The position numbers and the translations under genes are program-made. Below are positions 36,613 through 47,621 of a stretch of 64,000 nucleotides of DNA, in pieces. The first letter of the stretch is position 1, and the number at the start of each line of letters is the position of its first letter. The notes under the pieces were generated by a model. The model was not told where the DNA came from, did not search any database, and saw nothing but the letters and a program-made list of their open reading frames with translations. The stretch comes from Elioraea thermophila (ex Habib et al. 2022) (lineage in GTDB: Bacteria; Pseudomonadota; Alphaproteobacteria; Acetobacterales; Acetobacteraceae). The DNA lies in assembly GCF_003336755.1 (NCBI RefSeq), contig NZ_QMDI01000002.1:558001-622000 (forward strand), in the 5' to 3' direction.

Positions 36613-37245
36613 ATGCGCCGTTATCTCCTGTCTGCCTGCATCCTCGGCCTGCTCGCCGGCTCCGCCTTGGCCGAACGGCCGCGGGATCTGCCCGAGATCA
36701 GCGCGGAACGTCTGGAGCAAGCCATTCGGTCGAGCTTCGACTACGATCGCTTGCCTCCGGACCTGAAAGCTCGATTGGAGCAGGACGAAGTGCAACGTCT
36801 GTGCTCTCAGTATCGAAATGAACCGCCGGCCGATGTCGCCGAACGGATCCAGAAGTTATCCGAGGAGGCGGTCGTGTTTCCTTCGGACGGCAAGTTCCTC
36901 GGCGACTGGCGGCGCGGCGAGCAACTCTCGCTGGCCGGCCAGGGCCTGCGCATGCGCGACGATCCGCGCCGCGGCGTGGGCGGCAACTGCTACGCCTGCC
37001 ATCAGATGGCGCCGCAAGAGGTGGCTTACGGCACGCTCGGGCCGTCGCTCCTGCAATACGGCAAGATCAGGGACTACGACGCCGAGGCGATCCGGACCGC
37101 CTACATCAAGATCTACAATTCCAATGCGACCCTCGCCTGTTCGACCATGCCGCGCTACGGCACGCAGAAGATCCTCTCCATCGAGGACATCACCCACATC
37201 CTCGCTTTCCTGTTCGACCCCGAATCGCCGGTGAACAAGGAGTAA
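36613..37245 (+). CDS. soxX: Sulfur oxidation c-type cytochrome SoxX
   Basis: SoxX is the electron-accepting partner of SoxA. The 210-residue precursor has a signal peptide (1-21, ending SALA), a haem motif CYACH (126-130) and the axial Met179 in CSTMPRYG. The roughly 100-residue region before the haem domain makes this the long SoxX form rather than the 140-150-residue type. A GTG one codon upstream could also initiate. The order soxA-soxX is the reverse of the common soxXA order. Confidence 0.94.
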   Translation: MRRYLLSACILGLLAGSALAERPRDLPEISAERLEQAIRSSFDYDRLPPDLKARLEQDEVQRLCSQYRNEPPADVAERIQKLSEEAVVFPSDGKFLGDWRRGEQLSLAGQGLRMRDDPRRGVGGNCYACHQMAPQEVAYGTLGPSLLQYGKIRDYDAEAIRTAYIKIYNSNATLACSTMPRYGTQKILSIEDITHILAFLFDPESPVNKE

Positions 37246-37270
37246 CGGACTTCGCCGCCGAGCGGAGACG

Positions 37271-37296
37271 AGGGCCCGGCCCGCGAGCCGGGCCTT
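37271..37296. terminator. Hairpin terminator between soxX and the convergent lipoprotein gene
   Basis: GGCCCGGC (37273-37280) pairs with GCCGGGCC (37287-37294) around a 6-nt loop, extendable by two flanking pairs. It is centred 39 bp after the soxX stop and just beyond the convergent gene's stop, so it could serve both. The downstream tract is only TTCTCC, so efficiency is uncertain. Confidence 0.6.
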
Positions 37297-37303
37297 CTCC
37301 GCA

Positions 37304-37978
37304 TCACGGAATTCTGGCCGCGACGGCGAAAGCGAGGGTGCGCAGGGCGGCATCAATGCCGCCCACCGTTGCCTCGGGGTCCACATGCGCCCCGAAATCC
37401 GCGCCCAGGGTTGGTTCCTGCGGTCCCGGCACCCAAGAAAGCGACGGCGGCCTGGGCACGTTCACCGCCACGCGACCCGCGACGGCAACCGTGCCGTCGT
37501 TGCGCAGCCCGCGAACGAGGGCCACAGCGTACGGCACGAAAGGACCGTCCGGAGTCGGTGCGGCATAGCCGAACTCCTCGACCACGACGTCGAGCAGCAG
37601 ATCGCCACGCCACGGGGGCGGGCGCGGTAGAAGGTCGGCGTCGAACCGGGCCGCCGGCACGATCAGCGCACGGTCTCCGCGGGCCTCCAATGCCGCGCCG
37701 AGGTGGGCGGCGAAACGCTCGCGCACGCGAAAGCGCTGCACCGCAATCGCTTCCGCCAGCATCCGTTCGCGACCGAGTTGCTGGGCGACGTCGACGAAGC
37801 GTCCGATCGTCCCGAAGGGCAGCGACCAAGGCAAGGTCGTCGGCGCCGACGGATCGCGCGCGACAGCGGGGGTGAGGACGGCGACCGTGCGACCGCCAGC
37901 TGCCCGTTCCGACCGCCCCCGCTCGGCGCAGCCGCTGACGGCGAAAACAAGTAAGACGAATCGCCGGTAGACCACCAC
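37304..37978 (-). CDS. Putative lipoprotein of unknown function
   Basis: This 224-residue protein has a short signal (about 1-16) and a lipobox-like VSGC, predicting lipidation and membrane anchoring. The mature part contains many basic and Pro residues and a patterned beta region ([31 protein letters not shown]), reminiscent of small periplasmic lipoproteins, but no family is recognised. It starts with GTG. It is convergent with soxX and divergent from trmFO by 77 bp. Confidence 0.72.
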   Translation of the reverse strand: MVVYRRFVLLVFAVSGCAERGRSERAAGGRTVAVLTPAVARDPSAPTTLPWSLPFGTIGRFVDVAQQLGRERMLAEAIAVQRFRVRERFAAHLGAALEARGDRALIVPAARFDADLLPRPPPWRGDLLLDVVVEEFGYAAPTPDGPFVPYAVALVRGLRNDGTVAVAGRVAVNVPRPPSLSWVPGPQEPTLGADFGAHVDPEATVGGIDAALRTLAFAVAARIP

Positions 37979-38055
37979 CCCATTCGTTTAGCCGCCAGTG
38001 CCGTGTCGGTCCAAGGCGGATTGAGGGGCATCCCTCCCGCGCCTATGTGACGGGC

Positions 38056-39408
38056 ATGAGCGGACCCGTCCATGTCATCGGCGCCGGCCTCGCCGGCAGC
38101 GAGGCGGCTTGGCAAATCGCCAATGCCGGTGTCCCCGTCATCGTGCACGAAATGCGCCCTCGGCGGATGACCGAGGCCCACCGCACGGAGCGTTTCGCCG
38201 AGCTCGTCTGCTCGAACTCGTTCCGCGCCGATGATCCGCTGTACAACGCGGTTGGTCTGTTGCACGAGGAGATGCGACGCGCGGGCAGCCTCATCATGGC
38301 GGTCGCCGACGCGCATCGACTGCCCGCGGGTGGGGCGCTCGCTGTCGACCGCGACGGTTTCTCGGCCGAAGTGACCCGACGTCTCAGCGGTCACCCGCTC
38401 GTCACGGTGGTACGCGAGGAGGTGACCGCCTTGCCGCCGCCGTCCTGGGGCCTCTGTGTGCTGGCGACAGGTCCCTTGACGTCAACGGCGCTCGCGGAGG
38501 ACATCCGGCGCATGACGGGCGAAGAGTCGCTCGCCTTCTTCGACGCGATCGCGCCGATCGTGCATCAGGACACGATCGACCTCGAGATCGCCTGGTTCCA
38601 GTCCCGTTACGACAAGGGATCGGGGCGGGACTACATCAACTGTCCGCTCGACCGCGCGCAATACGAGGCCTTCGTCGCCGCCCTGCTTGCGGCGGAGAAG
38701 ACGGAGTTCAAGGACTGGGAAAAGTCCACACCGTATTTCGAAGGATGCCTGCCCATCGAGGTGATGGCCGAGCGTGGGCTCGACACGCTTCGCTTCGGGC
38801 CGATGAAGCCCGTGGGTTTGATCGATCCGCGCACCGGGCGCAAGCCCTACGCGGTCGTGCAACTGCGGCAGGACAACGCGCTCGGCACGCTGTGGAACAT
38901 GGTCGGGTTCCAGACCAAGCTGAAACATGCCGAGCAGGTGCGGGTGTTCCGCATGATCCCCGGGCTCGAGCGGGCAGAGTTCGCCCGCCTCGGCGGCTTG
39001 CACCGCAACACCTTCATCAACGCGCCGCGCCTTCTGGACGCAACACTGCGATTGAAGGCCGCCCCATACCTTCGTTTCGCCGGCCAGATCACCGGTGTCG
39101 AGGGGTACGTGGAATCGGCAGCCATCGGCCTCCTCGCGGGACGCTTCGCGGTGGCGGACGCGCTTGGTCGCTCTCCGTCTCCGCCACCGGCCGAGACTGC
39201 GCTGGGCGCCTTGCTCGCCCACATCACGGGCGGAGCCGAGGCCGAGACCTTCCAGCCGATGAACGTGAATTTCGGCCTGTTTCCCCCACTCGCTGAGTCG
39301 GTCCGCGGCAAGGAACGCAAGCGCGCTTTTTGCGAGCGGGCGCTGGCGGCTTGCGACGATTGGCTAGGCCTGCCGCATCGCTTGCCGGCGCCGCGGGAAG
39401 CAGCCTAG
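38056..39408 (+). CDS. trmFO: Folate-dependent tRNA-uridine-54 methyltransferase TrmFO
   Basis: TrmFO methylates U54 of the T-loop using methylene-tetrahydrofolate and FADH2. Its 450 residues include the FAD-binding [16 protein letters not shown], the MRP-x-RMTEAH motif with [11 protein letters not shown] carrying the active Cys, [12 protein letters not shown], and the C-terminal [11 protein letters not shown]. Length and motifs match bacterial TrmFO. A GTG three codons upstream is an alternative start. Confidence 0.96.
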   Translation: MSGPVHVIGAGLAGSEAAWQIANAGVPVIVHEMRPRRMTEAHRTERFAELVCSNSFRADDPLYNAVGLLHEEMRRAGSLIMAVADAHRLPAGGALAVDRDGFSAEVTRRLSGHPLVTVVREEVTALPPPSWGLCVLATGPLTSTALAEDIRRMTGEESLAFFDAIAPIVHQDTIDLEIAWFQSRYDKGSGRDYINCPLDRAQYEAFVAALLAAEKTEFKDWEKSTPYFEGCLPIEVMAERGLDTLRFGPMKPVGLIDPRTGRKPYAVVQLRQDNALGTLWNMVGFQTKLKHAEQVRVFRMIPGLERAEFARLGGLHRNTFINAPRLLDATLRLKAAPYLRFAGQITGVEGYVESAAIGLLAGRFAVADALGRSPSPPPAETALGALLAHITGGAEAETFQPMNVNFGLFPPLAESVRGKERKRAFCERALAACDDWLGLPHRLPAPREAA

Positions 39409-39481
39409 GCGCGGCGGGACGCCTGAGGCGGAGCAGACGCGATCGACCGCCCCTCAACGCCAGGCTGTGTTCGGTCACGTA

Positions 39482-39502
39482 GCGAGAGAGCGGCCCTCTC
39501 GC
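39482..39502. terminator. Hairpin between convergent trmFO and the chemoreceptor
   Basis: GCGAGAG (39482-39488) pairs perfectly with CTCTCGC (39496-39502) around a 7-nt loop in the 229-bp gap between the two convergent stops. No T-run follows. The rest of the gap holds nothing recognisable. Confidence 0.3.
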
Positions 39503-39637
39503 CCTGGCCCGACCCATCCTGCTGCAGGGCGCCTGCCCTTCGCTGATCGGTGCGGGGCCGATACGACACCGGCGAAAAGCCATCGTTGCCGGAGTTGTCA
39601 GGCGGCGGCGAATTCCCGCGAGTCTTCCGCCCCAGCC

Positions 39638-41926
39638 TCAAGCGGCGCGGCGTTCGCTCCGCTGCAGCCGATCGAGCAGTCCCGCCAAGGCCGTCGCGGT
39701 CTGTTCGGTTTCGAGCAGCATGACACCGAACCGATCCGCGCTGACGTGGGCAAGGCGGCCGCGCACCGCGCGTGGCACGCCGTCGATCATGACCTCGACC
39801 GGGTGGCCGGGCTTGAACCACGCGGGCACCGACCGCGCGATACCACCCACCCCGAACCGGCCGACATCGATGGCTCTCGCCTCAACCGTTCCCTCCGGCG
39901 CGATGACGCGCAGGGCGAGGTCGCAGACATAGCGCTCGAAGCGGCGCAGATCGCTGTCCAGGTCCAGGGCCTCGATGAACGTCCGCACCTCACGCTCGAT
40001 GGCCGCAGTCTGGTTCGACAGCATCGAGGCGGTCTCGTGGACGTCGTCCGCCGCCCCCGTCGCGCGGTCCGCCTCCCCCGCAAGTGCCGCGTTGCCTTGC
40101 GCGACCTCAGCCGTTCTGCCGGCAAGGCGGCCGACGATCTCGGTGATCTCGCCGGTGGCCAGGGCCTGCTGATCGACGGCCGTTGCAATGCCACGGGCGA
40201 CCTCATCGATCTGCTGCACGATGGCGAGGATACCGCGCACGCCAGCGACCGCCTCTGCCGTTGCGGCCTTGACCGCCTCGATCCGCTCCGCGATCTCCGC
40301 CGTGCCGCGCGCCGTTTGCGCCGCGAGAGTCTTCACCTCCTGCGCGACCACGGCGAAGCCCTTGCCGGCGTCGCCGGCACGAGCTGCCTCGATGGTGGCG
40401 TTCAGGGCCAGCAGGTTGGTCTTGGCGGCGATTTCGTCGATCACCCTGACCACGCCACCGATCTCGCCGGCGGTGCGCGCCAAGCTATCGACCAGACGGT
40501 CCACCTCGCCCGCCCGCGCCACGGCATCGCGGGTGGTCTGTGCCGTGGTTTCTGCCTGTCGGCGCACTTCCTTCGCGGAGCTGGCCAGCTCCTCCGTCGC
40601 GGCGGCGACACCGTTGAGGTCGACGGCCGCCTCCTCCGCCCGTGACCGCGACTGCGTCGCACGGGTCTGGACGGCGGCCGCGATGCCGCGCATCTGCTCC
40701 GCCACGCCCAACATGCGGCGGGAGGCCTCGCCAAGTTCGTTCAGCACACCGCCGATCGAACCGCCGAAGTTGCGCATCGCGGCCACCATTTCGCGCTGCG
40801 CCCGCTCGCGCTCCGCCTTCGCCTCGGCCGCTCGTTCCTCCTGCAGGCGCTTCTCCTGCAGGGCCTCGCGGAACCCGTCGAGAGCGCGGGCCAGGACGCC
40901 GATCTCATCGCGCCGGGCGACACCGCTGACCGTCGTCTCGAGCTCGCCTCCTGTGATGCGTTCGGTCTCCGCTGCCAGGGCGCGCACCGGGCGCGACAGG
41001 CTGCGCCCGATCCAGAACGCCACCGCCACGGCGAGCAGGAGGAGGGCGGCTGACAAGCCAAACAGCAGTAAGCGCGCGCGATGCTGCGCGGCGACGATGG
41101 CGGTCGCATCACGCTCGAGCACGACGAGGGCGACCGGACGGCCCGAGAAGTCGCGCAGCGGCACCGTGCCGCGGATGACGGGCCGGGCCCCCGTGGTGTC
41201 GAGAGCGCCGGTGGCGATGCCCGTGGCGAGAGCGGCGTCGAACGCGGCCGGCGCAATGCCGCCGAATTCTGGCCGCGTCGTCGCCATCAGGCGCGGACCG
41301 TCCCGCGTCGCGGCGGTCAACGCCACCTCGGCGCCGAGACGCGCACCGATCTCCTCTACGAGGCTCCGCCCGATCGACAGACCGATCTCCACCGTCCCGC
41401 GGTGCTGGCCCGCCGAGGCGATCGGCACCACGCCACGGATGCCGATCCCCGCCACCCCTCCCTCCAGCCCGACGACGGGGCGGCGGTCGCGGTTGGCGGC
41501 GACGACGGTGGCCCGGAAGGAAGACAGGTCATCGCCGAAGCGTCCCGGCTGATGGACGCGCAGGAACGAGATGGCCGGCGGCAGGTGGAACTGGAACTGG
41601 TCGACGGCGACACCGCGCGCCTTCAGCCCCTCGAAGATCGGTGCGGTGAGGGCGAGCAGTCGTTGTCTGTCCTGCGCGAGGAAGGCCTCCGTCACCGCCG
41701 GCATGGCGGCAACGGCGGACGCCACCGACGCCGCCTGCTCCGCCTCGGCCTGCACGATGGCACCGACCGCCCCATCGATCGCCGCGATCTCCCGCTCGAC
41801 CAGGACCTCGCCCAGCCGCCGCTGCGCCTGTTCGGCGACCAGCACGAGCCCGGCGGCGATCACCACCGTCACACCGACGAGCACGACCCCGATGGTCTGT
41901 CCCAACGAGCGCAAACGCGGCGCCAT
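39638..41926 (-). CDS. Methyl-accepting chemotaxis protein with C-terminal PilZ-like domain
   Basis: This 762-residue chemoreceptor has TM1 at about 11-32, a periplasmic Cache-like sensor domain (about 40-280) and TM2 at about 285-307. A HAMP linker follows (about 305-360), then the MCP signalling domain with the conserved hairpin tip ([20 protein letters not shown]). The last 110 residues form a PilZ-like domain with RRFER (RxxxR) and DVGRFG in the place of the D/N-x-S-x-x-G motif, where Ser is Gly. It could link c-di-GMP to taxis, although the Gly substitution leaves binding open. The ATG at 41926 has GGAGGG at good spacing. Confidence 0.93.
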   Translation of the reverse strand: MAPRLRSLGQTIGVVLVGVTVVIAAGLVLVAEQAQRRLGEVLVEREIAAIDGAVGAIVQAEAEQAASVASAVAAMPAVTEAFLAQDRQRLLALTAPIFEGLKARGVAVDQFQFHLPPAISFLRVHQPGRFGDDLSSFRATVVAANRDRRPVVGLEGGVAGIGIRGVVPIASAGQHRGTVEIGLSIGRSLVEEIGARLGAEVALTAATRDGPRLMATTRPEFGGIAPAAFDAALATGIATGALDTTGARPVIRGTVPLRDFSGRPVALVVLERDATAIVAAQHRARLLLFGLSAALLLLAVAVAFWIGRSLSRPVRALAAETERITGGELETTVSGVARRDEIGVLARALDGFREALQEKRLQEERAAEAKAERERAQREMVAAMRNFGGSIGGVLNELGEASRRMLGVAEQMRGIAAAVQTRATQSRSRAEEAAVDLNGVAAATEELASSAKEVRRQAETTAQTTRDAVARAGEVDRLVDSLARTAGEIGGVVRVIDEIAAKTNLLALNATIEAARAGDAGKGFAVVAQEVKTLAAQTARGTAEIAERIEAVKAATAEAVAGVRGILAIVQQIDEVARGIATAVDQQALATGEITEIVGRLAGRTAEVAQGNAALAGEADRATGAADDVHETASMLSNQTAAIEREVRTFIEALDLDSDLRRFERYVCDLALRVIAPEGTVEARAIDVGRFGVGGIARSVPAWFKPGHPVEVMIDGVPRAVRGRLAHVSADRFGVMLLETEQTATALAGLLDRLQRSERRAA

Positions 41927-42132
41927 CACCTAGCCCTCCCGACGCGAGCCCCGGCGAGAGTGGCGACAATCCGGTTAAGCGGGGGTAATCGCTGGCCCTG
42001 CCTCCGCCGCCGGACGCGGGCTCGGGGAAGGTTGGAGACCGCCGCCTTCGTTTCGGCGGCTTCGCCCGCCCCAAGTGCTTGTGGCGATCACCCTGATTGC
42101 CCTACTGTCCCTCGCGTCTTCCGGAACGGACC

Positions 42133-44097
42133 ATGAACGATCTTTTCAGCCGCGCCACGACCAAGGACGACGCCTACACGGCGAAGGACATCGAGGTCCT
42201 CGAGGGTCTCGAACCCGTCCGCCGCCGCCCCGGCATGTACATCGGCGGGACGGACGAGAACGCACTGCATCATCTGTTCGCCGAAATTCTCGACAACGCG
42301 ATGGACGAGGCGGTGGCGGGGCACGCGAGCGTGATCGAGGTGACGCTGGAGGCGGCGAACCGTGTGGCGGTGCGCGACAACGGACGCGGCATCCCCATCG
42401 ATCCGCATCCGAAGTTCAAGGATCGTTCCGCTCTCGAGGTGATCTTCACCACCCTGCATTCGGGCGGCAAATTCAGCGGCAAGGTGTACGCGACCTCGGG
42501 CGGTCTGCATGGGGTGGGCGCTTCGGTCGTCAATGCACTCTCGGAACATCTCGAAGTCGAGGTGGCGCGGGATCGCAAACTCTGGGCGATGCGCTTCGCG
42601 AAAGGCCGCCCGCTCGGGCGGCTCGAGGAGCGCGGACCGGCGCCGAACCGCCGCGGCACGCTGGTGCGCTTCACGCCCGATCCCGCGATCTTCGGCGATG
42701 CCCGCTTCCGCCCGGCCCGCCTGTTCCGCATGTGCCGCAGCAAGGCTTACCTGTTCCGCGGCGTGGAAATTCGCTGGCGCTGCGACCCAGCCCTGCTTGC
42801 CCCGAACGACCCGACACCGCCTGAGGCGGTGCTGCACTTCCCGGGCGGTCTCGTCGATTTCCTGAACTCGGCCACCGAGGGGGCGGAGATCCTCACCCCC
42901 CGTCCCTTCGCCGGCGAAGCCCCGCTGGAGGGCGGCGGCAGGGTCGAATGGGCCGTCACTTGGCTGCTCTCCGGCGAGGGCTTCGTCAACACCTACTGCA
43001 ATACCGTTCCGACCCCGCAAGGAGGAACGCACGAAGCAGGCTTCCGCGCCGCCCTGGTCAAGGGCCTGCGCGCCTATGGCGAACTGACCAACAACCGCCG
43101 GGCGGCGCAGATCCAGGCCGAGGACGTCATGGGCGGAGCCGCCGCCCTCCTTTCGGTCTTCATCCGCGAGCCCCTGTTCCAGGGCCAGACGAAGGAGAAA
43201 CTCGCGACACCGGGGGCTGCCCGCTGGGTCGAGGCGGCGGTGCGCGACCGTTTCGATCATTGGCTCACCGCCGACCCAGAGGAAGCGGCCAACCTGCTCG
43301 CCTTCGCCCTCGCCCGCGCCGAAGAGCGGCTCGCGCGCAAGGAGACGGCGACCACCGCCCGCAAGAGCGCGACCCGCAAGCTGCGCCTGCCCGGCAAGCT
43401 CGCCGACTGCACGCGCGAGGAGCGCGACGGCACGGAGCTGTTCATCGTCGAGGGCGACAGCGCCGGCGGCTCCGCCAAGCAGGCGCGCGACCGCGAAACC
43501 CAGGCCGTGCTGCCGTTGCGCGGCAAGATCCTCAACGTCGCCTCCGCTTCGGCCGACAAGCTGAAGGCGAACCAGGAGCTCAAGGACCTGATCGAGGCGC
43601 TGGGCTGCGGCTCCGGGCCGCAGGCCGACCTCGATCGTCTCCGTTACGGTCGCGTCATCATCATGACGGATGCCGACGTGGATGGCGCGCACATCGCCGC
43701 CCTGCTGATGACGTTCTTCTGGCGCGAACTGCCGGAGCTCGTCCGCCGCGGCCGGCTCTTCCTCGCCCAGCCGCCGCTCTATCGGCTCGTCGGGGCGGGG
43801 CGGACGGTCTATGCCCGTGACGATGCCGATCTCGACCGCGCACGGGCGAGCTTCAAGCCAGGGACCAAGGTCGAGGTCAGTCGCTTCAAGGGCCTGGGCG
43901 AGATGCCGCCCGCCGTGCTGCGCGAGACGACGATGGATCCGGCGAAGCGGACGCTTCTCCGCGTCGTCATGCCACCGGAGGCCTTTGCGCGCACGCGCGA
44001 CATCGTCGAGGCGCTGATGGGGCGCCGCCCGGAACTTCGCTTCGCCTTCATCCAGGAAAACGCCAGGAAACTCGACGCCGAGGCGGTGGACGTCTGA
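42133..44097 (+). CDS. parE: DNA topoisomerase IV subunit B
   Basis: ParE is the ATPase subunit that, with ParC, decatenates daughter chromosomes. The 654 residues show the GHKL ATPase (EILDNAMDEA, DNGRGIP, TSGGLHGVGASVVNAL), the transducer domain, and the Toprim domain (VEGDSAGGSA; MTDADVDGAHI), with a C-terminal segment ending EAVDV. Length and motifs favour ParE over GyrB, which in this group is longer. The start is MNDLFSRAT. It is convergent with the transporter operon, 6 bp away. Confidence 0.95.
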   Translation: MNDLFSRATTKDDAYTAKDIEVLEGLEPVRRRPGMYIGGTDENALHHLFAEILDNAMDEAVAGHASVIEVTLEAANRVAVRDNGRGIPIDPHPKFKDRSALEVIFTTLHSGGKFSGKVYATSGGLHGVGASVVNALSEHLEVEVARDRKLWAMRFAKGRPLGRLEERGPAPNRRGTLVRFTPDPAIFGDARFRPARLFRMCRSKAYLFRGVEIRWRCDPALLAPNDPTPPEAVLHFPGGLVDFLNSATEGAEILTPRPFAGEAPLEGGGRVEWAVTWLLSGEGFVNTYCNTVPTPQGGTHEAGFRAALVKGLRAYGELTNNRRAAQIQAEDVMGGAAALLSVFIREPLFQGQTKEKLATPGAARWVEAAVRDRFDHWLTADPEEAANLLAFALARAEERLARKETATTARKSATRKLRLPGKLADCTREERDGTELFIVEGDSAGGSAKQARDRETQAVLPLRGKILNVASASADKLKANQELKDLIEALGCGSGPQADLDRLRYGRVIIMTDADVDGAHIAALLMTFFWRELPELVRRGRLFLAQPPLYRLVGAGRTVYARDDADLDRARASFKPGTKVEVSRFKGLGEMPPAVLRETTMDPAKRTLLRVVMPPEAFARTRDIVEALMGRRPELRFAFIQENARKLDAEAVDV

Positions 44098-44103
44098 GCC
44101 GGC

Positions 44104-45173
44104 TCAGGCCCTGGCCGCCCGGCGCGCCGCATGCAGGGCAAGCCGGCGGGCGAGCGCGGGCGGGGTCGGGGCCGGAGCCAGGGAGGCAAGTTCGGGCGCC
44201 GGAATCGTCTCGGCGAAGTGGCAGGCGACATGATGGCCGGGCACGACCTCGCGCAGTTCCGGCCTCTCCTCGCCGCATCGCGCGCGCGCGTGGGAACAGC
44301 GGGAGCGGAAGGCGCAACCGGCCGGCACATCGAGGGGGCTCGGCGGATCGCCGGTGAGCAGCGGTGCTCGGCGCCGTCGCCGCGGGTCGGGCACGGGGAT
44401 CGCGGAAAGCAGCGCCTGGGTGTAAGGGTGACGCGGTGCGCGATACAGCGAGCGCTTGTCGGCCAGTTCCACGATCCGCCCGAGATACATCACCGCGATG
44501 CGATCGGCGACGTGGCGCACCACGGCGAGGTCGTGCGCGATGAAGAGATAGGCGAGGCCGAGCCGCTCCTGCAGGTCGGCGAGCAGGTTCAGCACCTGGG
44601 CCTGAATGGAGACGTCAAGCGCCGAGACGGGTTCATCCAGCACGACGAGCTTGGGATCCAGCGCCAGCGCGCGCGCGATGCCGATGCGCTGCCTCTGCCC
44701 GCCCGAGAACTGATGCGGGAACCGCTCGGCGTGATAGGGGGCGAGGCCGACGAGGCGAAGCAGCTCAGCGACGCGCGCGCGCCGGAAGGCGGCATCGCCG
44801 AGACCGTGCACCTCCATCGGCTCCTCGATGATGCGCCCGACCGTCATGCGCGGATTGAGCGAGGCGAAGGGATCCTGGAACACGGGCTGCATCGCGCGCC
44901 GCAAGGGCCTGAGCGCCGCCGGGGGCAGCCGAGCGATGTCGCTGCCCTGGAAGAGGATCGCGCCGTCCGTCGGATCGATCAGACGCAGCACCAGCCGCGC
45001 CGTGGTGCTCTTGCCGCAGCCGGACTCTCCGACCAGCGCCAGCGTCTCGCCCTCGGCAAGCTCGAACGAGACGCCATCCACCGCGCGCACGGTGCCGGTT
45101 CGCCGCGCCAGCAGAACGCCGCGCGAGACCGCGAAGTGCTTCCGGAGGTCGCGAACGGCGAGCAGCGGGGCCG

Positions 45174-45177
<4 letters not shown>
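44104..45177 (-). CDS. Peptide/nickel-type ABC transporter ATPase (OppF/DppF-like)
   Basis: This 357-residue ATPase has Walker [14 protein letters not shown], the signature [15 protein letters not shown], Walker [13 protein letters not shown] and the C-terminal oligopeptide-ATPase extension with Cys-rich [14 protein letters not shown]. The GTG start overlaps the TGA of the companion ATPase. It is the last gene of a seven-gene importer operon. Confidence 0.94.
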
Positions 45178-46152
<975 letters not shown>

Positions 46153-46160
<8 letters not shown>

Positions 46161-47604
46161 GGGGCAACACGGCGGGCGCGAGCGCGTCGATGGGGCGGCG
46201 AGCCCGGTCGCGCTCCGGCACGCGGGCCAGCATGCGCGCCTGCGCCGCCTCGAGCTCCGCCGCAGCCGCCTCGAGGTCGATGGTCAGCATCCGCCCCTCG
46301 CGCACGATCTCCTCGCCATCGACGAAGACCGAGCGCACCGCCCGTTCGGCGGCCGAATAGACGAGGCTGCGCAAGGGGTCGCGCACCGGCCGCATCGCCG
46401 GGTGACGCAGGTCGACGAGCACGAGATCGGCACGGCAGCCGGGTGCTAGGCGGCCGATGTCGTCACGCCCGAGCGCCGCTGCTCCCGCCACCGTCGCCGC
46501 CTCGAACACATCGGCGGTGGAGAGGGTGCGCGGCGTTTCCGCCACCAGCCGCGCCACATAGGCGGCGTGGCGCATCTCCTCCAGCATGTTGTGCGGGAAG
46601 GTGTCGGTCCCGAGCCCGAGGCGAACACCCGCGCGGCGGTAGCGGCCGAAATCGCGCAGCGCGATCCCCCGCCGCAGGAAGACCGTCGGGCAATGCGCGA
46701 CGGTGGTTCCCGTCTCGGCAAGGAGGGCGAGGTCGCGATCCGTCCACCACCGCGTGCGCGGATGATCGTCGAGAAAGATGCCGTGGCCGACGATGCTGCG
46801 GTCGGACAGCACGTCGAGTTCGGCGAGCCACTGGATGGGAGTCACACCGTGCCGGCGCGTGATCTCGTGGAACTCGACCACGCTCTGCGCGGCGTGGATC
46901 TGCCAGGCGAGTCCGCGTCGCTTCGCTTCGGCGAAGCTGTCGCGGATCAGGTGCGGCGTGCAGGTGTCGATCTGCGCCGGCGCGACCATGCCGGAGAGCC
47001 GCCCCGAAGGATGCTGGCAGGCACGCTCGATGAGCGAAAGCGAGGTGACGAGCGCCCGTTCGCCGGTAGCCTCGTCCCACTCGTACTCGACGACGTGGCC
47101 GTTGCGCGTGAACCAGCGGGCGGAACGCACCATAGGCGCGACGACGGCACGCAGCCCGCTCTCGGCGAGAAGATCCAGCCAGCCGTCATAGGCGACGGAG
47201 AGATCGACCACCGTCGTCACGCCGGAAAGCGCGAGCTCCGCCAACGCCACGCGCGCCGCTGCCTTCGCCCCCGCCTCGTCGATGACGAGCGCGGGGAGGT
47301 ACTCGTACAGGGTCGAATGGTATAGTGCGGGGCTGCCGATTTCGTCGGTGATGCCCTTGTTCTTCGGCTCCGACGATGGATGGCTGTGGATGTTGACGAG
47401 GCCGGGCATGACCATGAGCCCAGCCCCGTCGATCACCCGCTCCGCCGGCCCAGCATAGCCGCGGCCGACGTGGCGAAGCGTGCCGTCGGCAAAGGCGACA
47501 TCGCCGCCGTCGAGGTAAACGTGGCGCCGCGCGGCTGCATCCCACGCGACGACCACCTCGGCATTGCGGATCAGTGTCGTTCCGCTCGCCGTCCGATCCG
47601 CCAT
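46153..47604 (-). CDS. Amidohydrolase family protein (TrzA/SsnA-like)
   Basis: This 483-residue metal-dependent hydrolase of the amidohydrolase superfamily has the metal-binding HSHP after LVNIH, a later His in WQIHAAQ, His in [10 protein letters not shown] and the catalytic Asp in LGTDTFPHN. The organisation resembles chlorohydrolase/cytosine-deaminase-like (TrzA, SsnA) enzymes; the substrate is unknown. It is embedded in the importer operon between the binding protein and the ATPases, so it probably acts on the imported compound. Confidence 0.9.
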
Positions 47605-47621
47605 CGCCCTTCGCTCCCGTC

